A stretch of 64,000 nt of DNA from the IMG/VR virus record IMGVR_UViG_3300049827_000271, positions 1 through 64,000 of that record; one strand, written 5' to 3'. Shown one piece after another: positions 13,301-24,190 of the stretch. Each line of letters starts with the position of its first letter. Position 1 is the first letter of the stretch. Made by a program: the position numbers and the translations under genes. The notes under the pieces were generated by a model, which saw nothing but the letters and a program-made list of their open reading frames with translations, did no database searches and was not told the origin of the DNA. The DNA comes from a virus.

Positions 13301-16300
13301 TTAGCGCACTCCCGGAAGTCTGGCAACCGCACTCCGGCTCCTCCTCGCGGGGAGCCGGATTTTTTGCGTACCCGTCCGGCGTAATTTCGGCATTCTCACC
13401 GAGCGCACATGGGCCGCAGCCGCCGGACGGCGCGTGGGAATTCTGACCGACGACCGGCGTGAGGCGGGCATGGACATAGATGGCGTTGCGGAACGTCCAA
13501 CGCCAGCCCTTGGCGCCGGCACGGAGACGCGGCCCACCGATGGGGCGCGCACGCCAAAGCTTGGACCAGCCGACGATCCGGCGCTGAGCGAAGGCAGGCG
13601 CACTCCGCCAGCGTGCGGGCGCGGCAGTCCGCGGGCGCCGCCAAACGACATGCCTCCGCCCGTACCGCCCATGCGTCCCAGTCCGGTCGAAGTTTTTTCC
13701 TCCGACGGTTCCATGCTTGGAATAGAGGCTGATCCACCTCCCCCGCCTCCGGCAGAGCCGCGTTCCTGCCTGACAAATTCACGCGCTTGATGCCCGGTGG
13801 ACTCGGCATAGGTGTTAAACGCCTCCTCCGCCTTCATCACCTCCGCGCGCTGGTCCGAGGACATCCGGCCCAAGATCGTCCCCCGCTCCTCCAAGGTGGG
13901 CGCTCTGCCCAGCACGGCCTGCCACGGATTACGTGACATAACCGAGGTGTCGAATGATTTTGCGGCGGCGTCATACTCGATGTTCCGCTTCTCCATGATC
14001 TTCTTGATCCCCCGTTCGCGCGCGTCCAGCATCCCCGTGGTATTCCCCAGCATCATCCAGTTCACCGCGTCCTGCGCCTCTGCCGATGTGATGGACGGAC
14101 GGTAAGTTCCTCCGACTTGGGTGCGCTTGTCGATGTCCTGGCTGAATCTGTCGATGTTGGCTCGGGCATTCGAGTTCTCCACCATTCCTGCCTGTAGATC
14201 AGTGTGATTCAGGATCAGCTTGCTGTTCGGAACCCAACGTGATACCAGCCTGGCCATCTCCTGTGAGATGTCTCCGCCTTGGTAAAGCGTGCGCCATGCG
14301 CGCGGGATGTCATTGGCCATCTCCACCGCGAACAGGTTGATCCCGGTTCCGCCAAGGCCGCGGGACGGCTTGCTCACATCGAGTGCGCTGTTCAGGATTC
14401 CGGACGACAATGGCAGGACGCTGCCGGCCATCAACATCATATACTTGAAGGCGTCCTCTGGATTCTCCGCATCCCACGCGCGGGGCGTCCGGTTGCGCGA
14501 ACCATAGACATACTCCGACAACCACGCGGCCATTGGCACAATCGCCAGACCGCCCAGCACGGAGGCGGTCAGCAGGTAGTCCGCAAACTTGGCCCCCGCT
14601 TTGATTCCTGCCGCGCCGCGATTGCCTTTCGTGAAGATAGCGGACGTGCGCAGAATGTCCTCGTTCTGCCACAGCACCCAGTTCATCAGCGTCAGCGTGG
14701 ACCGGCCCAAGCGGTTGCGCTGCGATAGGGTGGGGCGGTTGCTGAATCCGGATTTGCTCCGGGCTTGGGCCAGATCAAAGATGTATCGGTTCTCCTCCTC
14801 CTTGGTGAACAGGTTCTCCAATCCCGGATCGGCGGCGCGTTTGGAGCGCGCGTAGTAATCAAGGAAAGCGCGGTCGATGTTGATGTCACACCCCTGCATT
14901 CGCTTGCGGAATTGCAGTGCCTCATCCGGCTTGGCCCCGCGGCCCAACAATTCCGCCGGGGTCAGCACGGTTGTCTGCGGGTCCATTGGCAAACCCAGCG
15001 CCTCGCGGGCAGCCAGAACCTCGCGGGCGCGCATGGTCATGTCTTTGATGCGTCCATGCGCCTCCGAAACCGTGGCCAGCATGAGCAGGTTTTCCGAGTG
15101 CTTCATGCTCGTCAGTCCAACCCCTTGCAGGACATGCCAAGCTCCACGACCAACAGCAGTTGATGCCCTCCACAACCCTTTTGCAGATGCCAGGCGCAGG
15201 CTTGGATCAGCCTGCTGGTCCAAGATTCCTCCGCTGGCGAACCATGTGTCGATGTCGTTGCGCAGAAGTTCGCGCATGGTCCACTGGCTGGAGATGCCAA
15301 GCTCCTTGGCTCTACGCCATTCCAAGGCGGCCCGCGTGGCGGCACTGACAGACTTTCCGGTCATGGACGAAAGTTCATTCGCATTGGCCTCAATCGCCCG
15401 CTCAAAGTCGGGACCGAACTGCTTGCGCAGCGCGTCGTCACTCTTGATCACGGCGAGCAGCCCGCGCACCAACCGGCCTCCATGCTTGGTAAACTCCGCC
15501 GTGGCATACGCGGCCTTGCTCAACCCCCATACGCCAAACATCCACTTGCGGTGTTCGCCCATTGCCACTCCCTGCCGGTAGATGTCGATGGCTGGGGCCA
15601 GGATATTCACCACTTGCGGTTTGATTGCGGCCAGGACCGCGGAGGCCGCCCTTCTGACCGCCCCGCCGAACGTTCGGGCCAACCTCGGCTCTAGCGGAGA
15701 TTCCATCGACACGTAATCGCGGAGCGATTTCAGGTCCGAGTCGATCATCCGTTTGATCATCACGGCGTCCGCGTAATTCAGAAGACTCTCTCCATTCACC
15801 TGCTCTTCCCGCGTCTGCGCATTGGCCTTTTCCAAGCCCTTCGGAGATTGCGTCTCGTACCGGACATCCCAATCACCGATCTGCCTGCCCAAGCTGTCTC
15901 GCAGGTCGATCAGTGAATTTGCGTAGTTGACCAGATAGGTCTTGGTAATCCCCCAATCCAGCGCGTGGACAGAATTCTCGCTCGCCAGCGCATACTCATA
16001 GAAGTCGGGAGGCAGCGTGCCGGATTCGCGCGGTCTGGTCATAAACGAGCCTGCGCCCATGACCTCTGTGATCGGCCTCTCCCCCGGCTTGACCGATGGT
16101 GATTCCAGTGGAAGCTCCCCCCTGGCCCCACGCAATAACTCATGCTCCAATCGTGATTTTACCTCATCGCGGGTCATCCAGTCCTTAGGGTCCGGGCGCG
16201 TCCGCACCTCGTCCACAATGGCGTCCAGGAGTCCGACGTAATTGGATGGCTCCGGCCTGCCGGCGTCGAATTGCCGGGCCAGGCTCAGGTATTCCATCAC

Positions 16301-19300
16301 CAGCGGGGAACGCATGGCCATCCGGTAATGCTCGTGCTTGAACCCCCAGAGATGCGATAGCACACGATCCAGATGCTTCTCGATCACGGGCGCAAGCTGG
16401 CCATTTTTGGCGGCGAGCGTTTGCAGGCTGAGCGCGTAATCGTTGGCTTCCGGGTTGATCCGTCTGGGCAACATGCCGCTCGTCAATTCCAGCGCCGGAC
16501 GTTGCACGGTAATGCCGCCAATCTTCTCGGTGATCAATACTTCCGGGCGTCCGAACTTTTTCAGTTCCCGGCCCACCCCGGCCTTGGCCTTGTACAAGGC
16601 AAGCTCGGCCTGGACGGCGGCCATGTCCTCCGGAAGCACGGTGATACCTCGGTGGGCTTTTCCAACCGTGAGCGGCTGCCCGTGCGGATATGCCATGCTG
16701 TGGAGGATGGCGTTGCCAATCTGGTCCTCCCATTCCTGCGGGGAACGGAAGCCGTGGGCGCGCATGGCCTTGATCGTGGCTTTACGATTGCGCGTGGTCA
16801 CATTGCGCGACCCCGCCTTGCCACTGACGGCAGCGGTTTGTAATTGCTCAATAACCAAGTCCACGTCCCTGGCCGCGTTTGCCGCTTTCAACCCAAGCAT
16901 GTTCCGCCCCAGCCACGGCGCGATCTCGCGCGTTTGTCCAAAGAGTTCCACCAAGTATCCTGGCAGCCATTTGGCAATACGCGAGCTTCCCTGTTCCGTC
17001 GCCAAAGCTTGGTGGGTCAGCCGCTCTTCCAATTCCTGCGCCCTCTCCCGGTAAAACGAGGCCCGCATAGGATCGCTCTCCGGGTTGTCCGCGTACTCAC
17101 GAAACCAGCGGGCGGCCTTGCGCGCGTTGTCCAAGTCCGCCTTCATCCCGGACTTGTCCCATCCCCCCGGCAGTGAAACGGTATCCTGCTGGCCCTTGGG
17201 CTGGTTTGGATTCTCCAAGATGCGGACACCTTCCAAGGTGTAGTCGGCTCCGCCCAGATTGGAGGTAATGCGACCTTTGTTAAATTCAGGATCGCTCTGC
17301 ATCTGCCAAAACCCGAGCTCGGACTGGGCGCGCTGGTAGTTGCGCCAGAATTCCGTGCCCGGACTGAGCATGTTCGTCTTCAGAAAAGCCGCCGCGTCCT
17401 CATGGGCCTTCAGCTTGTCTTGCAGCCTGACCGTTTCCTTGCTGGGAGCGCCCGCGCGAATCTGCTGCATCTGCTGCCAGAACGGCTGACTCTGGGACAG
17501 GATGTATTTGACTCCAGCCGCAACATCGGTCCCCGTCTTGAATTTGTTGGCCAGCGCCCAAGCATCCCATCGGTTCACCAAGTCCGCCGTGGTGGACGGC
17601 CAGGTGGAGGCGTTCAATGTGTCAATGAATGCTCCGACCGTTTCCATGACCGTGTGTGATTTTGTCATGCCGTTCAGAATATCCAGCATGTGCTGCGCTT
17701 GGATGGATGCCGGAGTCGGGCTGTTGGCGGCGGCGTTGACTACGTGTTGCAGGGCGGCCCTCTCTGAATCGCGCACATTGCGCACCCATGATCCGCCGTC
17801 CTTCGCGCGGTCGCTGGCGATGCTGTCACGAACCTTGCGAGTGTAATAGTCGATCTTGTCCGGGAGCTTGATCTGAGCAAAGTCCACCGCCAGCGCGGCG
17901 TTGGTCAGGAAGCTCTTCATTGACACGTTAAACACGTTTGGATTATCCGCCCCAAGAGCCGCGTTGCGCGCCTTTTCCACAATGTCCACGCCATGTGGGA
18001 GCGGCCTGCCGCCTGAGTTCAGGTAGGCGTTGTCAATCTCGCTTCGAGCCAGCGCGTGCGTTTCATGCAGGTACTTCATTCCGCGCAGGATGGACTTTAC
18101 AGGGTCCGGCAATGCGTCGTAGAGCGGCTTGAGATACGCCATTGGCTCAATGGACAGCCAGGTGTCAACGCGCGACTCATACTTCTCGTTCTCGGTCCTG
18201 AACGGATCGGTCATGGATTGCTGCTTCCACTGTCCGGGCGTGCGCGCCGCCTGTCGTGTAATCACATCGCCCGCCTGTTCCGGTCTGGTGTCTTGCACAC
18301 GCAACTCCGCCAGCTTCTCAGAGACAGCGCGGGCCGCCGCCCGTTCCGCCTTGCCCCGTGTCATCTGCTGGCCGGAGAACATGTCCATGACCCGGCTTAC
18401 CAGCTTGCCAAACCAACTGCGCCCCTTCCATGCCTGGACCAGCGTGTCCACCCCGCGTGTGTCCAACTCCGCGCGATCCCCTGTCGTGTATCCTCTCTCG
18501 GCCATGTCCGCCTTGATCTGGTCGATCTCTTCTGGCTTCAGCGTCTTCAACTCTTCGGCCAAACCCCCAAACTCCGTCACCGCATGGGCCGCCTCATGCT
18601 CCAGCGCGCGTGCCACGCTCTCCGCATCCGGCAGGTTCTTGGCGTTCAGCCTGACCTCCAGCACCTTTCCCGTCTTCGCGTCGATGTCCACCTGCGCGGA
18701 CCACGGCTCGTCGCTCTCTACGATCTTGATCAGTTCGGGAGATTTTCCACCGAAGACCTTGGCAGCCTCGGAGGCCACAAGATCAATCCCCATGCCTCGG
18801 CCAATATCAGCGTCGGGAGCGATGGAATGACGAGTCACCAGACCGCCCGGCTTCATGCCAAGCCGTTCCGCCGTCTGCCGCACAGTGGCCGGCATGGTTC
18901 CCACCACCTTCTCTCCATTGGGACCAACCCAAGTCTTGCCGAAAGGAATCTGCTCCGGGAGCGGGGGTGCCTGCGAGGCGAGCCATCGCTCGTACGCTGA
19001 TACCGCTTTCTGCTGTGGCTTCGTTTCCGCCGTCACGGGAACGGACGGCTCCGATTCTTTTCCAGCCAGTGCCAACTCCAAATTCCGCTTGGCCCGATTG
19101 AACGCGATCAAGCTGTCGCCCGTGCGCGTCTCCTTCCACACCCGCTGCGTGCTCTCTACATCGTTACGGAGCTTGCTAAGTCGCTGCTGTTCGGTTGGGA
19201 CGTGACGAGCGCGTTCATTGGCTGTTTCAATTCTGATGAACGCTCCAGTGGGGCGGCTTGTTTGGATTTCAACTCCCGGTCGGACTGCTCCGCCAGCAGG

Positions 19301-22300
19301 GAGTCCGCCAAGAGCCTTCTCGATACGCTCGAACTCATTGTATTTTTCGAGGATGGTTTGGGCAAAGTATTCTTTCTTGCCTTTGGTAGAGTGATAGGTT
19401 TCATAAATATCGTCAGCCACAGATAGCACTACTCGCTCGGCCTCTGCATTGGTGCTTGCGCCTTCTTCTTGCAGTTTCAGGTTGACCAGATTTTTGACGG
19501 CGAAGATGAGGCGCTTAATCTCGCTTGGATCGGTCAACCCTCCAATCTGTTTTGGAAGCTGCTTGCGCTCAACCAAGCCATTCCGTTCGGACGCGAACAC
19601 GCGGTCGAACTCCTCTCGGCTATTTCCAGCCGAAGGGCCGTAAGCCTTCATCAGCAGGTCAACCTCTTCCGGCATGGCCGGGCGAGCTTTTGTTCTTCTG
19701 AATCCGTCGCCAACATCGTAAGCCGGATCATCCAAGACTGTCTCAACGTCAGCGATCTCACCTTCAGCCGAAGCATCCGTAGGCTGCTCAATAGCGCGCG
19801 TCACCCTCGGCTGTTCCACCGCCTGCCCTTGCGCCTGCAACTCCTCGCGCTTGGCGTCGATCTTCTTGGCGAACTCCATGAACGCCGCCTCACTCTCAAA
19901 CTTCTGGAGGAAACCGCGGCGCGGCTCGTCCAGGAGCATGGCGGCCATGAGCGTGTAGCGGTGCTTGCCGTTTTCCGGTCCTCCCTTGACCACGCGCTCG
20001 TCATTGACAAACAGGTCGCGCCACTTGGAACTGTCCCTTGGGCTGCGCTCGCGCTCCGCCTCATTCTCAGTCGTGGTCTTCTTCCACTTGGCCGGGTCCA
20101 CGATCATCACGTCCGTTGCCTTCGGGTAGGCTCCAGCGACATAAACCGCTCCAGTCTGATTGTCCTTGAACACGGCGGTCATCCGTGTGGTCTTCGCGCT
20201 GACGCCGCTCGTGCGGGCCATCCCGCCGAAAATCTTCGGCAGGTTAGGCGCGTCATCCTGGAGGTTGACACTGCGGAAGACCGGAACGTTACTGGCCCGC
20301 GCCACCGCATCCATGATAGGCTGCGCCTGCTGGATCGTCTCATCCATCATCTGCTGGACGTGTTCTACGACTTCCTCCGCCTCCAAGTGATGCTTGTCCA
20401 CGTACGCATCCAGCGCCGCTTGGTCTTCTTTGGACAGCTTGCCGCGCTCGCTCGCGCGCAACAGCCCCTCCATGCGCGAGGCTTCCATGAACTGGTTGCC
20501 AAGCCGGTGCAGCCGTTCGTCGTTGGTGACATCCAGACCTGATTCGTCCGGCTGGCCCCGCTTGCTGAGTTTGCGATGTTTTTTCCAGATCAGGTCGTGC
20601 AAGACCTGCGTGAAATTCTCACGACTCAACCGGACGGACTGACCGTTCTCATCTAGCGATCCTCGATACCACCCCAGATCGTTGACATCCAATTCTCCGG
20701 TGTCATTGCGGAACCGGCGGGCGTAGATCGGTTTGACGATGTGGTTGAACAACTCCGTCTGAAGCTTGCGGATGGACCATGCGCGCTCGGAGTAGGCTTC
20801 ACGGTCTTTCCGGGTGTTCCGCTCGTCCTGCTTGGCGGCCTCGCGCGTGCGCTGGTCGCGTGCGAACCGCTCGGCAAATGCGAGGGACGGAGCAATTCTT
20901 TCGCGGGCCGCTGCGCGCTCCTCCTTGGTCATCTTCTTGGAGAACTCGACTTCGGGATGGACCAGCTTGTGGAGTTCCAAGCTGTCTTGGTAAATCTCTT
21001 TCTGCCGGTTTAGCAAATCGGTATCCCGTTTCACACGCTGTTCCAGCACGGAGCGCAGAACAGTGCGGGACTTGAGTTTCTGATTTTCCTCGCGCGCCAG
21101 TTCAAGCAGCTTTTCCTGCATCTCATGGAACGTGCTGGCGCTGTCCTTGGTTTCCACCGGGATTTCATCGCCGTTCTTTTTGGCTTCGTCGATCCTGGCT
21201 TTCTGCGTCAAGCGGGATTCTCCAAACGCGGCGGAAGCCCGCTTGATTTGTTCCACTTGCAGGCGCAGGCCCGCGCTTGTTCCGCGCGTCTTCTCGTCCA
21301 ACTCCTTTTCCAGTTTGGACAGCTTTTGGGCCAGCGACTTCTCCTGTTTCGCATTCTCAGGATTGGTATTCTCGATCTCGGCAATCCGCTCTTGCAGTGC
21401 CGCCACTTCTTTGTCCAACTTCGCTGAAGAGCCTTCGGTCTGAATCTTTATCTTGGCTGCCGGCTCCGCGTGGATGACCCTTGAATCCTCTCCCTTGGCC
21501 GCCATGTCATCCAAGAGCGACTTGTTGGAAGCAATCGCCTGTTCTTGGGCTTGGATTCCAAGCCCAATGCTTTCATGCCTAAAGCGTTCCAGTGGATCAG
21601 AGAGATCGAGCGCACCGCGCAGCATCAATTCCTGAGCCCGCGCAGTGGCGAATGTCTGCGGCTGAACGACGGCAAGCCGCGCCTCATCTTCTGGCGTTCG
21701 GTTCTTCTTATTGAATAGAAACTCAAATTCCCGCTCCACCGGAAGAGATGCCAGTAACTCCTGTATGCGCGCCCGGTCTTCGGGTGTCGGTTTTTTCTTG
21801 CGTGCCAATGTCCGCAACTCCTCAAGGTTCTCCTGCTCTCGCGTCTTCGGCTCCCAGTTTGTGGCCGCTAAATCTTTCAACTTCTCCCGATAGCCATGAC
21901 CAAGCGCATCGCCAGCCACGTTGGCCTTCTGTGATTTTTCCGCCAACTGCTTACTGTCCAGTCCGGTGACGATCTCCGCAACCTTCTGCACAAACGCATC
22001 ACGCGCGGTCAGCCAGTGGATCGGAATGTCCTTCTCCTTCAGATAAGTCGTGAACTGCTTGGGCTTGACCAAGTGCAGGTCGCGCTTGCGCGAGGACAGG
22101 AAATCATGGGCGGCATCGAACACGCTCCGCTGGTAGTCCGGCTCCGGCGGCGGGGCAGGAACGGTCTTGACCCCAGGCGGAGGCAGGTCTGGGCTGGGAG
22201 ATTCCTCCGCCTCTTCTACAGGCTTTGACTCCTCGGGTTTGGCGGCAGGCTCTGGCGTTATCGCGGCTTCAGTTTTTGGCGCCTCCACGGTGGGTGGCGC

Positions 22301-24190
22301 AGGCTTTTCTTCCTTCAGGCTGGAAACGGCAGGAGTTTCAGCCAATGCTGGCGCGGGCGCGGATGGGGCAGTCGGTACTTCAGGCTGTGTTTTCGGTGCG
22401 GTTGGAATTGAAATCCTAGCCTCCACCTTGGGCTGTGCTTCAAGTAGCGCGCTCGTTGTTGTCCCTGGGGAGGCTTGGGAAATTGGATACTTTACGCTCG
22501 TGGGAGCGGACGCAGATTCCTTCGAGATCAAAATCTTCTGCTCTGCCGTACGAAGTGCTGGCGGAGTTGATAGCGCTTCATGCAGAGCAGGATCGGCAAT
22601 GCGTGGACGGCCAACTCTTGACACCTGGATAATCAACGGAGCCGATAGCGTGGCGACCGCCGGAGCTGGTTGCGCCAGCTTGATGTCATCAGGTGGTTGC
22701 AGGACATCGGCTCCAAATGTGTAGAGTCCATCTTGCGTCTTGTTCAGAAGCCCTGAATCAACCAGTTGTTGCAGGCTGTCTTTCGGTTTGAATCCGATGA
22801 TCTTTCGCACCGCCTCATCAGTGAACCATCCATCCGGAACAGACCCGGACTCCAGGATGCGCTGCCTAATCTCTGCCGCGGCATCCAGCGTGCTCAGAAC
22901 TTCTTGGCCGGTATCCGCACGGGTTTTCGCTTCCCGACTCGCTGCGGAAGCTTCAGTCCCTTGCTCGACTGGTCCCACTCCTGGACGTTCACTCCCTGCT
23001 TCTGGAGCTTGCTCTGGTTGGTGTGAAAGTATCCCCTCTGTGCTGCGCTGACGTAAGGCATCTGGCTGCTCTCTTTCTGTTTGAAGTTGCTGCTCAAAAT
23101 TACCTAGCGCCCGAGAGCGCTTGGCGTAATCATCTACCTCGGATCGCAATTGCGCGATCACGTTTGGATCATACCTCCGCGGTGTGGTTGGAATCCTTGT
23201 TCCGCGTATGGCGTGCAGCGGCAAGGAGACTGCGTGCGGCCCGGCAAATAACGTGGACAACCCCAACATGCTCTCCGGAACACCTTCTCCAACAGGCTGT
23301 CCCTCAACGATATTTCCCGATCCTGTAGATGCAGCCCCAAGGATAGCCCCCTCCGCCGCCTTTGTTCCGGCCTCTGCAAGATCGCGCGTCAAATTAACAG
23401 AGCGTCTCGATGCAGCCGCTTCCACGCCTCTCTCCAACAAGCTCTTCGATGCGGAGTCCACCGCCTTTCCAACAAGCCTGTCTGCGTACTTCTTCATCAC
23501 CGGAGGAAGCAGCGCCCAAACTGCGGCCTGCGTCATTCCTCCCGCGATGGCCTTGGCGATGACCTTGGAAGCCGCGGCCTCATCGGATAACCCGGACTCG
23601 CGAAGGGCGTCGAACTCTTCTTGGAAATCATGCGCGCCCACCGTTTGTGCGGCGATGGTAGCCGGAGCCGCCGGACCTGACATTACAATCGGGGCCAAGC
23701 CAAATATGCCCTTCAAAGCCTGCCCAACTACAGGTTCACCTTCCCGCTCTGATGCCCATTCTTCGGCACGCTCGCCTTCTTTTGCGGCTATTCTTCCAGC
23801 CTGATACAGCGGGTTCTTCTCCAGTGCGGCAGGTAACTGCTCTGGGTGCATTAGATATTTTGCAGTCTTGTCCCACCGACCTGTCAGGTATGGAAAGTAT
23901 CCGCCTTCCTCAAGAACGGCAGCGCCTTTAGCCAAGGCGCCAATACCCCTTGCGGTTGCGCCAGCAATATCAGCAACCGCGCCCTTGAATGAAGGCAATA
24001 GCTCCTCGCCCTTTGATTCTGGGAATTGTTGCTCCGCCCATAGCTCAGCCCTTCGCCTCGCCGGCTCGAATGACCTGTCAAGCTCGGCGTCCGCAATCTC
24101 AACCGGAGAAGTGTCTTCCCATTTTGGAACTGGCGCCTGACCTTGATCTACCGGAAGCGTGTCCTCCCATGCTGGGGCATTAGTCGGCAT
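13301..24190 (-). CDS. Giant virion-associated protein (3,629 residues) with HExxH zincin-like motif
   Basis: One of the longest phage ORFs; likely ejected with DNA, as such giant proteins sit at the end of short-tailed phage virion operons. Visible layout: N-terminus with two WEDT motifs (8-30); hydrophobic stretch about 155-235; Pro/Ala/Glu-rich linker about 560-680; coiled coil about 910-970; a ParB-like GKHRYTLMAAML near 1405; HEAAH at about 1865-1869 within ARALEHEAAHAVTEFGG, a zinc-metallopeptidase signature; hydrophobic IKPQVVNILAPAIDIYRQ near 2855; strong membrane-like stretch about 3200-3230 (YLLTASVLGGLAIVPMAAW); Gly/Ser then Arg-rich basic tail about 3470-3629. No T7-like RNA polymerase motifs were seen, so it is not an obvious N4-type virion polymerase. 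Overlaps the upstream gene by 11 bp. Confidence 0.85.
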   Translation of the reverse strand: MPTNAPAWEDTLPVDQGQAPVPKWEDTSPVEIADAELDRSFEPARRRAELWAEQQFPESKGEELLPSFKGAVADIAGATARGIGALAKGAAVLEEGGYFPYLTGRWDKTAKYLMHPEQLPAALEKNPLYQAGRIAAKEGERAEEWASEREGEPVVGQALKGIFGLAPIVMSGPAAPATIAAQTVGAHDFQEEFDALRESGLSDEAAASKVIAKAIAGGMTQAAVWALLPPVMKKYADRLVGKAVDSASKSLLERGVEAAASRRSVNLTRDLAEAGTKAAEGAILGAASTGSGNIVEGQPVGEGVPESMLGLSTLFAGPHAVSLPLHAIRGTRIPTTPRRYDPNVIAQLRSEVDDYAKRSRALGNFEQQLQTEREQPDALRQRSTEGILSHQPEQAPEAGSERPGVGPVEQGTEASAASREAKTRADTGQEVLSTLDAAAEIRQRILESGSVPDGWFTDEAVRKIIGFKPKDSLQQLVDSGLLNKTQDGLYTFGADVLQPPDDIKLAQPAPAVATLSAPLIIQVSRVGRPRIADPALHEALSTPPALRTAEQKILISKESASAPTSVKYPISQASPGTTTSALLEAQPKVEARISIPTAPKTQPEVPTAPSAPAPALAETPAVSSLKEEKPAPPTVEAPKTEAAITPEPAAKPEESKPVEEAEESPSPDLPPPGVKTVPAPPPEPDYQRSVFDAAHDFLSSRKRDLHLVKPKQFTTYLKEKDIPIHWLTARDAFVQKVAEIVTGLDSKQLAEKSQKANVAGDALGHGYREKLKDLAATNWEPKTREQENLEELRTLARKKKPTPEDRARIQELLASLPVEREFEFLFNKKNRTPEDEARLAVVQPQTFATARAQELMLRGALDLSDPLERFRHESIGLGIQAQEQAIASNKSLLDDMAAKGEDSRVIHAEPAAKIKIQTEGSSAKLDKEVAALQERIAEIENTNPENAKQEKSLAQKLSKLEKELDEKTRGTSAGLRLQVEQIKRASAAFGESRLTQKARIDEAKKNGDEIPVETKDSASTFHEMQEKLLELAREENQKLKSRTVLRSVLEQRVKRDTDLLNRQKEIYQDSLELHKLVHPEVEFSKKMTKEERAAARERIAPSLAFAERFARDQRTREAAKQDERNTRKDREAYSERAWSIRKLQTELFNHIVKPIYARRFRNDTGELDVNDLGWYRGSLDENGQSVRLSRENFTQVLHDLIWKKHRKLSKRGQPDESGLDVTNDERLHRLGNQFMEASRMEGLLRASERGKLSKEDQAALDAYVDKHHLEAEEVVEHVQQMMDETIQQAQPIMDAVARASNVPVFRSVNLQDDAPNLPKIFGGMARTSGVSAKTTRMTAVFKDNQTGAVYVAGAYPKATDVMIVDPAKWKKTTTENEAERERSPRDSSKWRDLFVNDERVVKGGPENGKHRYTLMAAMLLDEPRRGFLQKFESEAAFMEFAKKIDAKREELQAQGQAVEQPRVTRAIEQPTDASAEGEIADVETVLDDPAYDVGDGFRRTKARPAMPEEVDLLMKAYGPSAGNSREEFDRVFASERNGLVERKQLPKQIGGLTDPSEIKRLIFAVKNLVNLKLQEEGASTNAEAERVVLSVADDIYETYHSTKGKKEYFAQTILEKYNEFERIEKALGGLPAGGAVRPGVEIQTSRPTGAFIRIETANERARHVPTEQQRLSKLRNDVESTQRVWKETRTGDSLIAFNRAKRNLELALAGKESEPSVPVTAETKPQQKAVSAYERWLASQAPPLPEQIPFGKTWVGPNGEKVVGTMPATVRQTAERLGMKPGGLVTRHSIAPDADIGRGMGIDLVASEAAKVFGGKSPELIKIVESDEPWSAQVDIDAKTGKVLEVRLNAKNLPDAESVARALEHEAAHAVTEFGGLAEELKTLKPEEIDQIKADMAERGYTTGDRAELDTRGVDTLVQAWKGRSWFGKLVSRVMDMFSGQQMTRGKAERAAARAVSEKLAELRVQDTRPEQAGDVITRQAARTPGQWKQQSMTDPFRTENEKYESRVDTWLSIEPMAYLKPLYDALPDPVKSILRGMKYLHETHALARSEIDNAYLNSGGRPLPHGVDIVEKARNAALGADNPNVFNVSMKSFLTNAALAVDFAQIKLPDKIDYYTRKVRDSIASDRAKDGGSWVRNVRDSERAALQHVVNAAANSPTPASIQAQHMLDILNGMTKSHTVMETVGAFIDTLNASTWPSTTADLVNRWDAWALANKFKTGTDVAAGVKYILSQSQPFWQQMQQIRAGAPSKETVRLQDKLKAHEDAAAFLKTNMLSPGTEFWRNYQRAQSELGFWQMQSDPEFNKGRITSNLGGADYTLEGVRILENPNQPKGQQDTVSLPGGWDKSGMKADLDNARKAARWFREYADNPESDPMRASFYRERAQELEERLTHQALATEQGSSRIAKWLPGYLVELFGQTREIAPWLGRNMLGLKAANAARDVDLVIEQLQTAAVSGKAGSRNVTTRNRKATIKAMRAHGFRSPQEWEDQIGNAILHSMAYPHGQPLTVGKAHRGITVLPEDMAAVQAELALYKAKAGVGRELKKFGRPEVLITEKIGGITVQRPALELTSGMLPRRINPEANDYALSLQTLAAKNGQLAPVIEKHLDRVLSHLWGFKHEHYRMAMRSPLVMEYLSLARQFDAGRPEPSNYVGLLDAIVDEVRTRPDPKDWMTRDEVKSRLEHELLRGARGELPLESPSVKPGERPITEVMGAGSFMTRPRESGTLPPDFYEYALASENSVHALDWGITKTYLVNYANSLIDLRDSLGRQIGDWDVRYETQSPKGLEKANAQTREEQVNGESLLNYADAVMIKRMIDSDLKSLRDYVSMESPLEPRLARTFGGAVRRAASAVLAAIKPQVVNILAPAIDIYRQGVAMGEHRKWMFGVWGLSKAAYATAEFTKHGGRLVRGLLAVIKSDDALRKQFGPDFERAIEANANELSSMTGKSVSAATRAALEWRRAKELGISSQWTMRELLRNDIDTWFASGGILDQQADPSLRLASAKGLWRASTAVGRGAWHVLQGVGLTSMKHSENLLMLATVSEAHGRIKDMTMRAREVLAAREALGLPMDPQTTVLTPAELLGRGAKPDEALQFRKRMQGCDINIDRAFLDYYARSKRAADPGLENLFTKEEENRYIFDLAQARSKSGFSNRPTLSQRNRLGRSTLTLMNWVLWQNEDILRTSAIFTKGNRGAAGIKAGAKFADYLLTASVLGGLAIVPMAAWLSEYVYGSRNRTPRAWDAENPEDAFKYMMLMAGSVLPLSSGILNSALDVSKPSRGLGGTGINLFAVEMANDIPRAWRTLYQGGDISQEMARLVSRWVPNSKLILNHTDLQAGMVENSNARANIDRFSQDIDKRTQVGGTYRPSITSAEAQDAVNWMMLGNTTGMLDARERGIKKIMEKRNIEYDAAAKSFDTSVMSRNPWQAVLGRAPTLEERGTILGRMSSDQRAEVMKAEEAFNTYAESTGHQAREFVRQERGSAGGGGGGSASIPSMEPSEEKTSTGLGRMGGTGGGMSFGGARGLPRPHAGGVRLPSLSAGSSAGPSFGVRAPSVGRVSVPAPRAGVGRSATPSMSMPASRRSSVRIPTRRPAAAAHVRSVRMPKLRRTGTQKIRLPARRSRSAVARLPGVR
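13333..13365 (+). terminator. Rho-independent terminator for the integrase transcript
   Basis: Stem 13333-13341 (TCCGGCTCC) with 13351-13359 (GGAGCCGGA), 9-nt loop, followed by six T at 13360-13365. Active on the plus strand, so it would stop transcripts leaving the integrase (end 13044). It lies within the last codons of the giant gene on the opposite strand, where it encodes part of the Arg-rich tail. Confidence 0.75.

Noticed and set aside
18056-20542. Two long plus-strand frames (314 and 357 codons) inside the giant gene
   Set aside because: Leu/Arg/His-rich shadow frames of a GC-rich minus-strand ORF without ribosome sites or motifs.
13301-24190. N4-like virion RNA polymerase
   Set aside because: Size fits, but no T7-family polymerase motifs were seen, and the neighbouring genes do not look N4-like.
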